DNA of 64,000 bases from Hirsutella rhossiliensis (taxonomy: Eukaryota; Ascomycota; Sordariomycetes; Hypocreales; Ophiocordycipitaceae): contig NW_025408676.1 of assembly GCF_020360975.1 (NCBI RefSeq), positions 930,001 to 994,000 of the forward strand, given 5' to 3'. A program made the position numbers and the translations under genes. Below are positions 21,553 to 33,097 of the stretch, one piece after another. The notes beneath the pieces are model-generated. The model saw nothing but the letters and a program-made list of their open reading frames with translations, was not told the DNA's origin and ran no database searches. Numbering within the stretch: position 1 is the first letter of the stretch; each line of letters begins with the position of its first letter.

Positions 21553-22363
21553 ATGCCTTCACCCATTTTGGCGGCGACGCTGCAGGCCGCTGCTCTGTCG
21601 ACGGCCTCGAACCTGTGCGCCCAGTTCCTCGAGGCGTACCAGAACAAGGTCAGCAGCGTCTTTCCTCTCTCCTCTTCCCTCCCTCTCCCCCTCGGCGTGT
21701 GTGGGCTGCACAAGACCCTTGGTGCTGACCCCCCGGCCAACAGCACGCCTTCACCCTCGACATGCAGCAGCTGGCCCGCTTCTTGGCCCTGACCTTCATG
21801 ACGACGCCGCCCAACTACATGTGGCAGCAGTTTCTCGAGCGCACCTTTCCCGCCCACCCGTCCCGCCTGCCGCGCAAGGACCACGTCGAGCTCAAGTCGC
21901 TCGAGGAGGCCGCCGTGGCACCGGCTCAGCCCGGGGCCGGGAGCGGCGCCGGCGACGCCGTCGGCGGCCTCGACCGGTCGCCGCGCCTCAACCTCCGCAA
22001 CACCCTGACCAAGTGGTTCGTCGACTGCATCGTCGTCGGCGCCATTGCCAACACGGTTGCCTTTCTCGTCATCATGGGCGTCCTCAAGGGCCAGCCCGGC
22101 GCTCAGATCTGGCGCAACGTCGAGACGGTGAGTCTTCATCACCCAAGACGCCGCAGGGGGCCGCCGTCACTCGGCCAAATCCCTCCCCGCTGACTCCCTT
22201 CGTCCAGGAAACCATTCCCATCATCCTGGCCGGCTACAAGATGTGGCCCATCGCCTCCATCATCAGCTTTTCCTTCATCCCCGTCCACCGCCGCGTCGTC
22301 TTCCTCAGCTTCGTCGGGCTGCTCTGGGGCATATACATGAGCCTCGTCGCCGCCAGGGTTTAG
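21553..22363 (+). CDS. Mpv17/PMP22 family membrane protein
   Basis: Exons 21553-21648, 21744-22127 and 22208-22363, 211 aa. Introns of 95 and 80 bp have GT donors (GTCAGC, GTGAGT) and CAG acceptors, both phase 0. The protein begins MPSPILAATLQAAALS and carries four hydrophobic segments typical of the family, with LTFMTTPPNYMWQQFLERTF after the second segment and the diagnostic C-terminal part (ILAGYKMWPIASIISFSFIP, then a Trp-containing last span, LLWGIYMSLVAA). Known family members sit in the peroxisomal or inner mitochondrial membrane and influence permeability. Target organelle here is not determined. The ~210-residue length is normal for the family. Confidence 0.92.
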
Positions 22364-22987
22364 GCCGCCGCGCCGCGCGAGCACGGCCTATTCATCATCA
22401 GGTCCAACAGAGGCGGCGGGAGGGGGTATATACCAAGCGCAAGTGAAGGGGTTTATCAAGCGTGCATAGATCGCTTTCACCCCATGGACTGGTTTTTTGG
22501 AATCCTCGAGCATTTGGGTATTTGGTTGTCAATTAAGAGGCTCGCCATGTGCTGGAGACGCATGCATCTAGATGGCTCAGCGAAGAATAGAGAGGCTCAC
22601 GGCCATGATAGCGATATCCCGACCGACGCGGATGTGTAAATGTGTGCGTAGGCCGGCTGGAAAAGAAACGATTCTGTGGTCAAGGATCCCCGATTATCAG
22701 GCGAGTGGCAGTGACTGCGCGCCGTGCAGCCAGATTCCTCAAGCCGCGTTGTTTCTCTCCCTCTCTGTCGCAAGAAACCGCTGAACCAGGAGGCCATAAG
22801 CAAAGGACATTACAACGTATATTTGTGTGAGGGTATATATACATGAGCAGCCTCCGTCACAGGCTCATCTCACCAAAAGGCCGTGCTGGCCGGCCACATA
22901 CATGCATCACGTTGTGGCCTCCTGACATAGTCTTGTCCCTCCTCTTGGCGCCTCGGCGACGGAGGCATCATTACTGGGAAAAACCAC
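22364..22987. other. Convergent intergenic region, no gene seen
   Basis: 3' flanks of the Mpv17-family gene (+) and DUF2434 gene (-). It contains two short TATATA runs (near 22425 and 22833), nothing else recognised. Confidence 0.5.
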
Positions 22988-24750
22988 TCAGACATCCAGC
23001 ATGCTGCGCACCTGCTGCGGAGGAGCGCTTGTCGAGTTGGTCGTCGACGTGCTGTTGGTCCTTGGACCCGCCATCTGCGTCCTCGTCTCCGACCTGTGCC
23101 TCTCGCCGTTGCTATAGGGCGGCGGGGCCACTCCGTCGACATCTTCCGTCAGGTGGGCAGCGCGCTGGGCTCGCTGGCCGTCGGCGTCGTTGGGGAACAG
23201 GACGCCGGCCGCCGTCTCCAATATGCGGTCCGTGTGCCGCCGATCCGACTTGCCCGGATACCGCATCGACGTCCGCACGCTCCCCACGCCCGCCCGGTCA
23301 ACCCGGGGGTCGGAGGCACCGCCTCGCGCGACGCGGCCGAGCTCGATGCCGTCGTTGTCGAGGGCAGAGCGTTCCGCCTCTTGCCGCGCATGCCGCTCCA
23401 TGTCATCCTCGACCCTGCGCCCGACGCCGCGCTCGCCGCCCACCTCGTCGACGTTGCGCTTGATCTTGTCGCGCAAGGTGCCGAGGTGATCGCCCCGCAC
23501 GCGCCGCCACCACGCCGGCTGCTTGACGATGCCGAGTTCGCGGTTGACCATTTCACCCCGCTCTCGCCTTTGCCGCATGAGCTCCTTGTCCTCGTTGGGG
23601 CTCGCGTAGCCGTAGGCGATCTGGATGTACAAGATGAGCACCGACGGGCCGTAGCCCCAGGCGAAGATGACGGGCACCATGCCGTCGTATTTTATAATGG
23701 AAAACTCCCAGGCAAACGACATGAAGGCCTGGTAGGCAATGAGAGCCAGGCACAGGGGGAGAATGAGGGCGAAGCGGAGGGGTACGGCCCGCATCAGGCC
23801 CACGCCGCGATTCCACAGCCCGCGGTGGCGAGGCTTGTAGTGTCGGATGGAGTGGTGGAGCGAGAAGACAATGGTGAGCCAGGCGATGACGAGACAGAAG
23901 GCGCCGGCTTTGAAACGCGTGCCGGTGGCTGCGGGGATGGCCTCGGTGCGAATCTGCTCGGGCGATCGCTGCAGCTCGACAAAGGTCCAGTTTCGAGGGA
24001 CGACGAGGAAGAAGTTCTGGACGAGGGCGTTAGGCGGCCGGGGGCATCTGCAGAGGGAGAGACAAGACATACCAGCCAGACCCAAAAGTAAAACCACAGC
24101 GGCAGCCAAAACTCGACCTGGGCACGGCGGTCGTCTATGCGGTAGACAAAGGGGTTGGGGTCGATGAACTGCCTCTCGAGCCAGCTGCCCCAGTGGCGGA
24201 CAGCCTCCCAGGTCAGGGCTAGGGTACCCTGGCAGAGCAGGAACCAGAAGAAGATGGCGAGGACAATGGGCAGCTCCTGGAGGTAGTAGCGGTCAATGTC
24301 GACGTTGGAGATGAGGCTGACGAGGGCGCAGGCGCAGACGAAGCAGCCCCAGTACCATTGCCAGCGGCGGCCGATGGGGTAGAAGCGCTTCTCGACGGGC
24401 AGGTAGCGGGCGCCGTGCTTGGCGAGGAGGGTGAGGGAGAGGATGAGGGCGAGGCCGTAGAGGACGGCGAAGCCGATGCCGACGTAGCCGCGGGTGCCGA
24501 TGTGGTCGATGGCGACGTAGCACCAGGTGGCGTTGACGAAGGAGCCGTTGGTGTAGACGAAGGCGGGCTGGTAGGGCGCAAAGGTCAGGAAGCAGTGGGA
24601 GCCGTTGGAGAGCGTCTCGTTGCTGTAGTAGGTGTAGTTCCAGTGCCGCAGCGTCGTCTGGTTCAAGTGGACGCCGGCGAAGACGGTGTCGGATGCGTTG
24701 TCGCCGCCGGGGAAGTCGAGCAGCCCGCGGACGCCGAGCCAGGCCGCCAT
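22988..24750 (-). CDS. DUF2434 family multi-pass membrane protein
   Basis: Exons 24750-24073 and 24016-22988, 568 aa. The 56-bp intron has donor GTATGT, branch CCTAAC and acceptor TCCAG (phase 0), joining FYFWVWL|NFFLVVPR. The N-terminal ~75 residues are rich in Asn-glycosylation sites (NQT, NYT, NET, NGS, NAT), suggesting a lumenal or extracellular domain. They are followed by about seven hydrophobic segments and motifs I associate with this fungal family (EKRFYPIGRRWQWYW, VDIDRYYLQELPIVL). The C-terminal ~170 residues are hydrophilic and probably cytosolic. The family is restricted to fungi and has no assigned function; the layout resembles a receptor-like seven-span protein, which is inference only. 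Confidence 0.87.
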
Positions 24751-25743
24751 GTGTGCCGTGGCCGTCGCCGACGACCCGAGGAGGCGAGAGGAGAAGACGA
24801 GGATGCGGCGCGCGCCCGGCTCGTCCGACCGACGGGCGTGCCGGTGAGCTGCCGGATCGCGTGCCGCGGCTCTTTGGCGGAGCCGACGACGGGCGTCAAC
24901 AGCAGACGACGATGGCGAGGACGTGCGAAGCAGAAGCAGAGGTGCGTCGACTCGAGACGCGGGGTGGTGCTGCAGCGAGGAAACGGGAGTGGAAAAGAAA
25001 AAGGTTGATAAGCATTATAAGTCACGCCACCGTAAAACAAAGACGGGCAGAAGGGAGGGAGAGACGGGCGTTGGGGACGAGGCGGGCTGGAGGAGAGACG
25101 GGTGGAGAAAATGCGCGGCATCGACGGATGTCACCAGAGGAGACACCGAGAGGCGGGGACTTTACGGATACCTCGATGATGCATGCAGACACACCGCTTG
25201 GGCATGTACTTATTTATTGCTTTGCACAGCGCGCCAGCACTGGGGGGCCGACATGCAGGCCTACGTTGTACAGTGTCCACCCTCCTGCGTTCGCACATGC
25301 GCAAGCTTCACTAAAAGACGCTGTGCCGCGTGCTGTCGCAGCAGTCCACCGAACGGCAACTCACCTGACGAGCCGAGGCCGAGGTGCCGCTGATGTCGCG
25401 CTACGGGGGTCACTAGGCAGCTAGACCTCTGTCGCACAGTGCGGGGCGTTGAATTTTTTTTTTCCCGTGGCTGACAGGCGAGATTGCTCTGGATAGCCTC
25501 ATGCTCATCGTCATCATCACGACGGCCGCGGCGTTGCGCGCGCACCTGCTCCTACACCTTCACTTGGCAGAGGAAACTGACAAAAAGAGGCGGACGCAAC
25601 GTTGAGCGCGAAAGATCTCGACTCCAAAAGTCGAACCCGAGCTCGTCGAAAGCCCCTCGCCGATCCGGTCAACCCTCATCGAGCTCTATATCGACTCAAT
25701 CGAGCAATTGGCTGCCTCCTCGCGTCGTTCATCAGCGGCAACA
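24751..25743. promoter_or_regulatory. Bidirectional promoter region (DUF2434 / COG5)
   Basis: 993 bp between two divergent genes, so it must hold both promoters. A run of 10 T at 25455-25464 lies about 280 bp upstream of the COG5 ATG. No further element recognised and no gene seen. Confidence 0.55.
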
Positions 25744-27081
25744 ATGCCCGACATGCCCCCCGGCGACGAGGCAGGCGCCGACCAACCCTCGTACATCGAC
25801 TACGAGACCTTCCTCGCACCCGACTTCACCCCGGCCGCCTTTGCCAACGCGCTCGTCGTCGCCACAAACAACCCCAACGACTCCCCCCTCGATCTCTCCA
25901 CCCCCCTCTCCCGCGTCCTCTTCGATGCCCAGGAGCTCGACTCGCACCTCGACCTCCTCACCACCCGCTCCGCCGTGCCCCTGCTCGAGTACACGCAAAC
26001 CCAGACCAGCGCCAGCAAGCGCATCATTGCCGAGCTCGACACTCAGATCCAGAGCCTCAACGATAGCTACAGGCAGCTCGAGAAGGAGGTCATCGACAAA
26101 CACGCCGAGGCCGACGAGGTGCGCCAGGTCGCCCTGCGCCTGTGGGACACGCTTCGCCTCGGCCGCTCCGTCGGCCGCTGTCTCCAGCTCGGCAGGCAGC
26201 TCCAGCTCCAGCACTCGGAGCTCGGCGCGCCTGGCGCAAAAGAAGACCACGGCGCCTTGGTCCGGTGCTCTTACACCATCCTCTCCCTCCGCGAGGTCCT
26301 CGACAGCAAGGCCCCGGGCGAGGAGGGCCACGGCCTCAACAAGGTCGACGCCATCCACAGCCTCGCCGACACCGTCATCGCTCCCATTGAGCGCTCCGTG
26401 CGCGAGACGGCCGAGCGCATCGTCGCCGACTTTTCCGTCCCCAGCAGCTTGACCTTTGCGCAGGGCGAAGAGGTGCGCCTCAGGATGGAGTCGGCCATGA
26501 CCGCCCTCTATCTGCTGTCGCCGACGGCCGGCGTCAAGGCTGACCGCTGGACGCCGCGCCTGCTCCTGCAGGCCCTCGAGACGTACGTGCGCTCGGCCCA
26601 GCAGGCGAGCATCTCGACCCTCTCGCGGTCCCTCGGCCAGCTGCCCTCGCTCGACCGGGCCCTGGCCGAGGTCACGGCCAAGTGCCAGAGCCTCGTCTCC
26701 CTCGAGCTCATCCTCGCGTCGGCCAGGCCGCCCGCCCATCCCCTGCTGCCGCCATCGACTGCCCACAAGCACCCCAACCTGATCCAGCCGCTGCTGGCCC
26801 ACCTCGAGACGGGCTCTCTGCCATCCTACTTTTGGCGCACCATGGCCGTGGGCCTGACGTCGCGCGTGCAGGACATTGTGGCCCGCGCCGGCGTCGTGGC
26901 CCGCACGCTCAGGTCCAACAAGAACGCCGTCGGCGACGCCATCCGCCAAGCCGTCGTCAAGGGGTGCCAGCCGCCCACCGCCATGGCCGGAGGAAAGGGC
27001 CGCGGCCGGGCTGCCGACGCCAACTGGGACCGCGAGGTTGCCGTCATGGTGGGGAGCGTGGTGAACAACCTGGGGAGATGA
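25744..27081 (+). CDS. Conserved oligomeric Golgi complex subunit 5
   Basis: Single-exon, 445 aa. The N-terminus SYIDYETFLAPDFTPAAFAN followed by NDSPLDLSTPLSRVLFD and SHLDLLTTRSAVPLL is the conserved start of fungal COG5. A helical region with QIQSLNDSYRQLEKEVIDKH (about 100-120) is consistent with the coiled-coil segment that packs into the COG lobe, and the rest is alpha-helical. Known role: tethering of retrograde vesicles at the Golgi, needed for glycosylation-enzyme recycling. Fungal COG5 is shorter than animal COG5, and this length fits. Start 25744 is the first ATG of the conserved frame. Confidence 0.9.
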   Translation: MPDMPPGDEAGADQPSYIDYETFLAPDFTPAAFANALVVATNNPNDSPLDLSTPLSRVLFDAQELDSHLDLLTTRSAVPLLEYTQTQTSASKRIIAELDTQIQSLNDSYRQLEKEVIDKHAEADEVRQVALRLWDTLRLGRSVGRCLQLGRQLQLQHSELGAPGAKEDHGALVRCSYTILSLREVLDSKAPGEEGHGLNKVDAIHSLADTVIAPIERSVRETAERIVADFSVPSSLTFAQGEEVRLRMESAMTALYLLSPTAGVKADRWTPRLLLQALETYVRSAQQASISTLSRSLGQLPSLDRALAEVTAKCQSLVSLELILASARPPAHPLLPPSTAHKHPNLIQPLLAHLETGSLPSYFWRTMAVGLTSRVQDIVARAGVVARTLRSNKNAVGDAIRQAVVKGCQPPTAMAGGKGRGRAADANWDREVAVMVGSVVNNLGR

Positions 27082-27474
27082 GACGAGGCATTCATTTTCC
27101 GTAGAAGAATAGGCGAACCGTGTACACCACTCCCGTCCACCATGCGCCGAATGCCGCGGTTGGTATTACTTTGGCCCACGCAAGATGAGGCAGTGTTCGG
27201 CCGCCTTTCAGCTTCGGGGGTGCCGGGCGGGGCTGACGCCTGCCGCGGCAGTACAAGTGGAGTGCCTCGGCAACTGTTGGCCGGTCCGTGCCCCGTGCCC
27301 CTCACGCCCGAAACGCCGCCACAGCCAAGGCGAGCGCTGAAGAACCCCCGAGGCCGTCACTGGGCCTTTCCATCAACACACTCGCCAACTGCATCGCAAG
27401 CCATTTGTGGAACCACAGTCGCGCTGCATTCGACGGCTACACTCCATCCAAGCTCCTCGAGACAAAAGACGGCC
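27082..27474. other. Intergenic, no gene seen
   Basis: 393 bp between COG5 and the gelsolin-family gene in the same orientation: terminator of one, promoter and leader of the other. The frame upstream of the chosen gelsolin ATG stays open to 27142 but lacks conserved sequence. Confidence 0.5.
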
Positions 27475-28731
27475 ATGGCGCCTCACGAGGGACTCGTCCA
27501 CCCGAAAGAGTACGACATCAAGGACAGCAACGTTGAGCTCATCGGGACGGACATCGACCACCGCCTCAAGTACAAGTCGGCCGCCACCGAGCCCGCATGG
27601 AACGACGGCGGCGTGGGCCAGAAGCCGGGGCTGCGCGTGTGGCGCATTGAGCAGTTCCAGGTGGTGCCGTGGCCGGCGCAGCGGTACGGCGAGTTCTACG
27701 ACGGCGACAGCTACATTGTGCTGGACTCGCAGCGGCTGGAGCGGGCCAAGGACGCCGAGGCGGATCCCAAGAAGCTGCGGCACGATATCTTCTTCTGGCT
27801 GGGCAGCCACACGACGCAGGACGAGGCCGGGACGGCGGCCTACAAGACGGTCGAGCTCGACGAGTTCCTGCACGGGGCGGCGACGCAGCACCGCGAGGTG
27901 CAGTGCGCGCCGTCGGACGAGTTCCTCGCGCTGTTCCCGCGCATGTCGATCCGCGCGGGCGGCGTGCGGTCGGGCTTCCGGCACGTCGGCGACGAGGACA
28001 AGGCCCGGGAGCCGGTGCGCACGCTGCTGCGCGTCTTCAAGACGGGCAGCGGCGTCGTCGCCCACGAGGTCAAGCCGACGTGGCGCAGCCTCGACGACGG
28101 CGACGTCTTTGTCTACGAAACGGGCGACAAGGTCTGGATATGGCAGGGCCAGCGGTGCAGCCCCATGGAAAAGGCAAAGGCGGCGCAGGTGGTGCACGAC
28201 CTTACGCTGGCCAAGCACCTGGACGTCGAGGTGCTGTCGCAGACCGAGTCGCGCTCGCGCCGCATCGTCGAGCTGCTGGGCGGCGACGACGACACGCCGC
28301 GCGACGGCTTCTCGCAGCCGCGGCCCCTCGCGGTGCCCGCCGGGGCCTCCATCGCCACCGCGTCGACGACGAACCCAAGCCCGGCAGGCAACGGCGGCGG
28401 CTCCTCCTCCCGCCCGCGGAGGCTGTTCCGCCTGAGCGACGCCTCGGGCCAGCTGTCGTTTGACCTGGTCAAGGACGGCGGGCGCATCTCGGCAGGCGAC
28501 CTCGACGGCAACGACGTCTTCCTGCTCGACGACGCCGGCCGCGCCGTCTGGGTGTGGGAGGGCGCGGGGGCCAGCCGTGCCGAGCGGGCGCACTGGCTGT
28601 CGGTGGCGCAGGCGTATATCCGGCGCGTGCAGGGCGACGGCGGCGGCGGGGATGCGCACCTGGCGCCGCTGGCGAAGGTGGTCGAGGGCAGCGAATCCAG
28701 GGCTTTCCTGCGGGCCATTGAGGCGCGTTGA
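27475..28731 (+). CDS. Gelsolin/severin family actin-binding protein
   Basis: Single-exon, 418 aa, long enough for three gelsolin-like repeats. Repeat 1 (about 45-150) reads GLRVWRIEQFQVVPWP, then FYDGDSYIVLDSQRL and DIFFWLGSHTTQDEAGTAAY. Repeat 2 (about 185-275) has TLLRVFKTG, LDDGDVFVYETGDKVWIWQG and CSPMEKAKA. Repeat 3 (about 315-415) has RRLFRLSDASGQL, LDGNDVFLLDDAGRAVWVWEG and the C-terminal helix. A Gly/Ser-rich linker separates repeats 2 and 3. Known role of three-repeat members: calcium-dependent severing or capping of actin filaments in the cytosol. Many filamentous ascomycetes carry one such gene. Start 27475 (MAPHEGLVHPKEYDI) precedes the conserved part directly. Confidence 0.93.
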   Translation: MAPHEGLVHPKEYDIKDSNVELIGTDIDHRLKYKSAATEPAWNDGGVGQKPGLRVWRIEQFQVVPWPAQRYGEFYDGDSYIVLDSQRLERAKDAEADPKKLRHDIFFWLGSHTTQDEAGTAAYKTVELDEFLHGAATQHREVQCAPSDEFLALFPRMSIRAGGVRSGFRHVGDEDKAREPVRTLLRVFKTGSGVVAHEVKPTWRSLDDGDVFVYETGDKVWIWQGQRCSPMEKAKAAQVVHDLTLAKHLDVEVLSQTESRSRRIVELLGGDDDTPRDGFSQPRPLAVPAGASIATASTTNPSPAGNGGGSSSRPRRLFRLSDASGQLSFDLVKDGGRISAGDLDGNDVFLLDDAGRAVWVWEGAGASRAERAHWLSVAQAYIRRVQGDGGGGDAHLAPLAKVVEGSESRAFLRAIEAR

Positions 28732-29735
28732 GGGCTTTGTGTGCTCTGCTGTCCGCGGTGCTGGGGCTGCTGGTCGGCTCCTGCTTCACTGCGGTGTCTT
28801 GAGGTAGAGCATTGGGTTTGAGTGTACAGTAGTGCGATTGCTAGATGGAGAGGTATGGGTTGAAAGTGTTGGGCAGAGCTCGTGAGAGCAATGAGAGTCG
28901 AGTCCTTGCAAGTGTTGTCGTGATGAGTGATGAGCCCTGCTTGTGCGGCCAGCTTCCAAGCCACCACGAGCGTTTTCCCTAAATATCGAGCACCCTTGGT
29001 ATATGTATATATATATATATATATTGCCTGGTTCCTGCCATGAACACCTAGCACGCCTACATTTATGCCTCGTAGCTGTGCCTCCGGCATGGCTCCACGT
29101 CGAACGAGGATTATAACGGAATACGATTTAGGTCTTACGGCCTCTGCGCTTGCTGCCAAAGAGAGCATTTCCCCTGGCCAGAGCCGCAGAGCACTATTCT
29201 AGAACAAGATCCAATGAGTGCTCCGAAGCCTCAGCACGCTTGCCATGCAAAGACACAAATAGTTGTGCCGTTGGCCCTGGCCGACCCCAAGGCCCAATCG
29301 ATCCGAGAGCTCAGCCTCTCATGCCCTTTCTGGCAAATAATAACAGCAATCAGGGGGTAACTAATAACATGAATGGGAGGCGGCAAGGCGGGCGGCAAAC
29401 CTGGGCGTGTCGACTTTCCACTTGTCGTCCGGCGCCTCCTCTGGCCTTGTCTCACCGATAAGTTACTGGTTTTACCGTTCCCAGCCGCAGCGGGTTCACA
29501 TCGAATTATATTGGTGCCCTCTTGATCTGCCGCAGCTCGTGTCTGCGGCACGTTTCTCTAGCGCAGTTTTGGCTCTTACTCCTAACCATGTTGAATTATT
29601 CGCGCATGTGCCGTCTGAAAGCTGCCAACGCAGGGTGCGAAGTAATAGTTATATATTGTAGCCAGCAATCACAACGGCAGCCTCGCAAAAGGGCTCTATG
29701 CAGAGTCCCACCGGCATAGACTGGCTTGCGCGACC
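28732..29735. other. Intergenic, AT-richer, no gene seen
   Basis: 1.0 kb between the gelsolin-family gene and the HET-domain gene. Base composition is visibly more AT-rich than the flanking housekeeping genes. It holds a TA microsatellite at 29000-29024. Confidence 0.5.
29000..29024. repeat. (TA)n microsatellite
   Basis: Alternating AT run with one G near the left end. Confidence 0.85.
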
Positions 29736-32479
29736 ATGGATCATCTGCCAAAGTTTCAAAACGCTACTCGGCCGTATCCGACTGTACCATACCTTGGGGT
29801 CGGTGACTACAAGGCCAAGCGATTTCAAGAATATGCTTCTAGCCATGGCTGGGACGTCATGGAACTACAGCAAGGGAGGTTTTCGGCGCCGGCGGATAGA
29901 CTCTCTTCCCGCGCTGCCTTTCTGCAGGACTGGCTCTACTTTGGTCTCCTACACGAGCTCTTTGCCGCAGCCAGAAAGAAAGCGCCACGGGTGAAGCAAT
30001 TTATTCAGGACGCGGATACGGGAGGCGAAAAGACGGTTACCTCGCGCCGGCTAGAGAGGCTGATCCAGAAGAGCGTCTCTAGCATGACAAGACTGAAGCA
30101 GAAGGAGAAGGAAGAGGGCCTTGGGCGCCTCGGCGAGGCCCTTGATATTGCCAACTCGGTGGTGCGGCAGCTATGGTTGCTTGCCAGTAACGAGAGCGGC
30201 AAGCAATGCCCTCTTCCTACAGAGATTGTCTTGTCCCTTATGGTCCTCGGCAGCTCTATCGACAAGGCCCTACAGGATGTTGGCTTCGTCTCTGGAGCGA
30301 CAGCAAGAGACTGGAACCTTGCGGAGGCGGCTAAGCTTTCTATGCAAACGAGCGGCTGGTGTCGCCGCGATATCGCCTTAACCGACAACTTCCTCTCGGA
30401 TATTTCCATGTTTTGCGCATCGCTCTTACAACGAGGCCCTATAGTCCAGGCTAACCACGGCGGGTGCATAGAGGCTGCTTGCAAGGTAAGGCAGACTGAT
30501 GAAGCGACCTACCAAACGAAACACGTTACGGACGAGTGTAACTGCGAGTTTTGGCGTGCCGACATAGGCGAGCTGCAGGACATAATCCGACAAGACCGCA
30601 TCCCGTACATCCAGCTGAGACGAGAGCCGGCCTCCGAGACAGGTCGCGGGCCGTCTGTTAGCGCATCGCTGCAGAGCATGAGGAACTCAACCTGGAACGG
30701 ACCACACAACGTTCTCGTCATCTTCTCGCACGTTTGGTCTGATGGTTCGTGTCCCCTTTTGCAAACCCGGAAACGGCTGGCGCTTCTCTGCCGCCCCGAC
30801 AGCTGATGGCGCAGCTTGACTGACGTGAGATGATCGCAGGCCTTGGCAACCCGCGCGAGAATGCCTTGCCAAAGTGCCAGCTCGAGCGCTTCTACAACAT
30901 GCTCTACGACTCGCCCTGGATTGACGTGTCCGCCCCGGGATTTGTCGCAACTAAAGACAGCGTTTTGGGCAAGAAGACGCGCATGAGGAGAGTTTCAGGC
31001 TGCCCACCTAAGATCTGCCGACGATGGGCTCGCAGGGGGCTCAACATGGGTATCAATATCTGGATCGACACACTGTGTGTGCCTATAGACAATGAGATGC
31101 GAAAAGCGGCTATTGGCATGCTCAAAAGGTACTACTCGTTTGCGACTATGACGATCGTCCTAGACAAGGAGCTGTGTGCGCTTAAGCATAAGCAGTGTTC
31201 GCAGAGCGAGCTGCTTCTCCGCATCGGCTTGTCCGGCTGGATGAGTCGCTGTTGGACTATGCAAGAGGCCATTGTCGCCGGCGGCGCCATCGCCGTGCGC
31301 TTCGACGACGGCTGGTGCTACCTTATGGACGTGGTGGCCTTTGTGCTATCAAAGAGCAGTAACATTGGCTTCCATGTCTTGACTGAGCAACAGAGAGCCA
31401 AGCGATCCAGGTCTGCCGGGGGATTGGTCGCCGTGTGCGCGCTGCTTTTCGCGGCTGTCCTTGGCTGTTCGGATTCCCAGGACTGGAATATGAGTTCGCC
31501 TCGCGTAACCATGAAATGCTTTCCGGACCCAGGTGACGAAAACTACTGGTGCACTCTCTTTTGCAACCTCTTTTGCTTTTGCTGCTGCGATTACTGCTGC
31601 AACCGCTGTCACAATTGTTTCCGGACCATGTGGAGAGCCGTCAAGCCAAAGCGAGTCAAGCCGCCTGCTACGTTGGAAACCCTCCTGGTCGACTGCAAAG
31701 ACATATTTGGATCGCTATCAAGTCTCTGCCAGGATGCGAATACCGACGGGCCCGAATACGCCGCCGAGGCCGTCGAGCGCATCGAGTTATCGTGGCATGG
31801 CCTCCGCTTCCGCAACACGAGCCACCAGCCCGACCGCTTTATCAACTTCGCGTTTGGGTGCGCCATGGATAACGACGGCTTCGACCTGATTAAGAACTTG
31901 CTCGGCTTGCCAGCGCCCGCCCGCCTGCGAGGGTGGCTGTTGAACCAAGTTGCCCTGCCGAGCGGGCTGCTGTTCCTCGACGGCCCAAAGATGGACGTGC
32001 ACGGCTATCGATGGGCGCCGAGCGATATTCACCCCGGCATCCTTGAAGACCGCAGCCCGGCCAGGTGCGTGAGAGGAGGCGATGGCACTGATGCCCCCGA
32101 GGGCTCACTGCGGCTCCATAAGCCGGGCCTATTCTGGAAGCAGCCCGACACGAGGCCGCTCGGTTCTAGTCTGGTGGCGTGTGAGTTGAATTCGGTCCTG
32201 CTGCATGCTATAGAGCTCGACCTGGTCTCGGTGCAGTCCGACGGCCTATGCCAGGTCGGCCAGGGCTATTTCGGCATCGTACTTTGTCGCCCACCGGCAC
32301 CCGGTCAAACCGTTTTGGGCGCCCTAATAGCAAACGCCGAGAGACAGCCCGACTCCTATACTGGCCATTTTATCTGTAGGGCCCTTGTGAGGACATCCAG
32401 TGTCGGCGATGTCGCCGACACGATTGGGGCAGTTATCGTGCAACGCCTAGCTGATTACCAGAAATGGACAGTCTCATAG
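29736..32479 (+). CDS. HET-domain (heterokaryon incompatibility) protein
   Basis: Exons 29736-30744 and 30840-32479, 882 aa. The 95-bp intron (donor GTTCGT, acceptor CGCAG, phase 1) joins FSHVWSDG|LGNPREN. The HET domain starts at about residue 330 with VIFSHVWSDGLGNP, followed by NIWIDTLCVPID (about 410-421) and SRCWTMQEAIVAGG (about 473-486), the three blocks typical of this family. The N-terminal 330 residues are helical with a Lys/Glu-rich stretch (LKQKEKEEGLGRLGEA). An unusual insert follows the HET core: a hydrophobic segment (about 533-547) and then an extremely Cys-rich stretch (about 574-597). Known role of the family: allorecognition and regulated cell death after fusion of unlike hyphae. 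Whether this gene is active in incompatibility cannot be told. Codon use is less GC-biased than the neighbouring housekeeping genes. Confidence 0.88.
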
Positions 32480-33097
32480 CGTGCTATAAAACCACATCTT
32501 TCTTTAGTAAAGCCTTTGCCATTTCTTATATAAACCAATGTTGCATAGTGTTTCTACATACACTGGGTATGCCTGGAGGATCGAAGTGACGAGAGGTTTT
32601 GCCGAGGTAATTATTGAACGTGCTGGTTTCCTAGGTATGCCCCACCCATCGTGTGACACACGTTGGCCTGTAGCACGTGACCCTTGCCGCGGCCACTGCT
32701 CGTTGGATCTGACAACACCCAGTACGTAATACGTACATACCAAGTACACCCTAGGTCCATGACTGGCATGGAAATATGGATGATGGCTAGTACGTACTGC
32801 GGCGAGGCGAGGAGGCACAAATACTCTGTGCTGCCGAAACATTGCTAGCCGGGCATGTGCTGCCGCGCTGCGCCGTAAGCGCGGCCGGGACGCGCACGCG
32901 CTCCCAACGACGCAGTGACATGCCGGCGGCAAGCTCGACTCGTCCGTGAGGCGTCAGGAGTCTTTGTGGCTGCGCTGTCGATCAACACATCACCTCCTCT
33001 TGTGCGTGCGCTCCATCTTCCTTTCCCTCTTCCTCAGTCGCGGACCCTAAAGACACAAGCGCTCGATCGTCTTCGCCGTCGTCCTCGTCTCCGCGCC
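32480..33097. other. Intergenic, no gene seen
   Basis: 618 bp between the HET gene and the RRT8-like gene. It contains several TACGTA-type palindromes (about 32722-32735 and 32790-32796). A C/T-rich leader precedes the ATG at 33098. Confidence 0.5.

Noticed and set aside
27373..28659. 428-codon minus-strand frame opposite the gelsolin-family gene
   Set aside because: Antisense shadow; the sense frame carries three recognisable gelsolin repeats.
29000..32479. HET gene as part of an NLR/amyloid signalling pair
   Set aside because: No NACHT, NB-ARC, WD40/TPR repeat or amyloid-motif partner is seen on either side.
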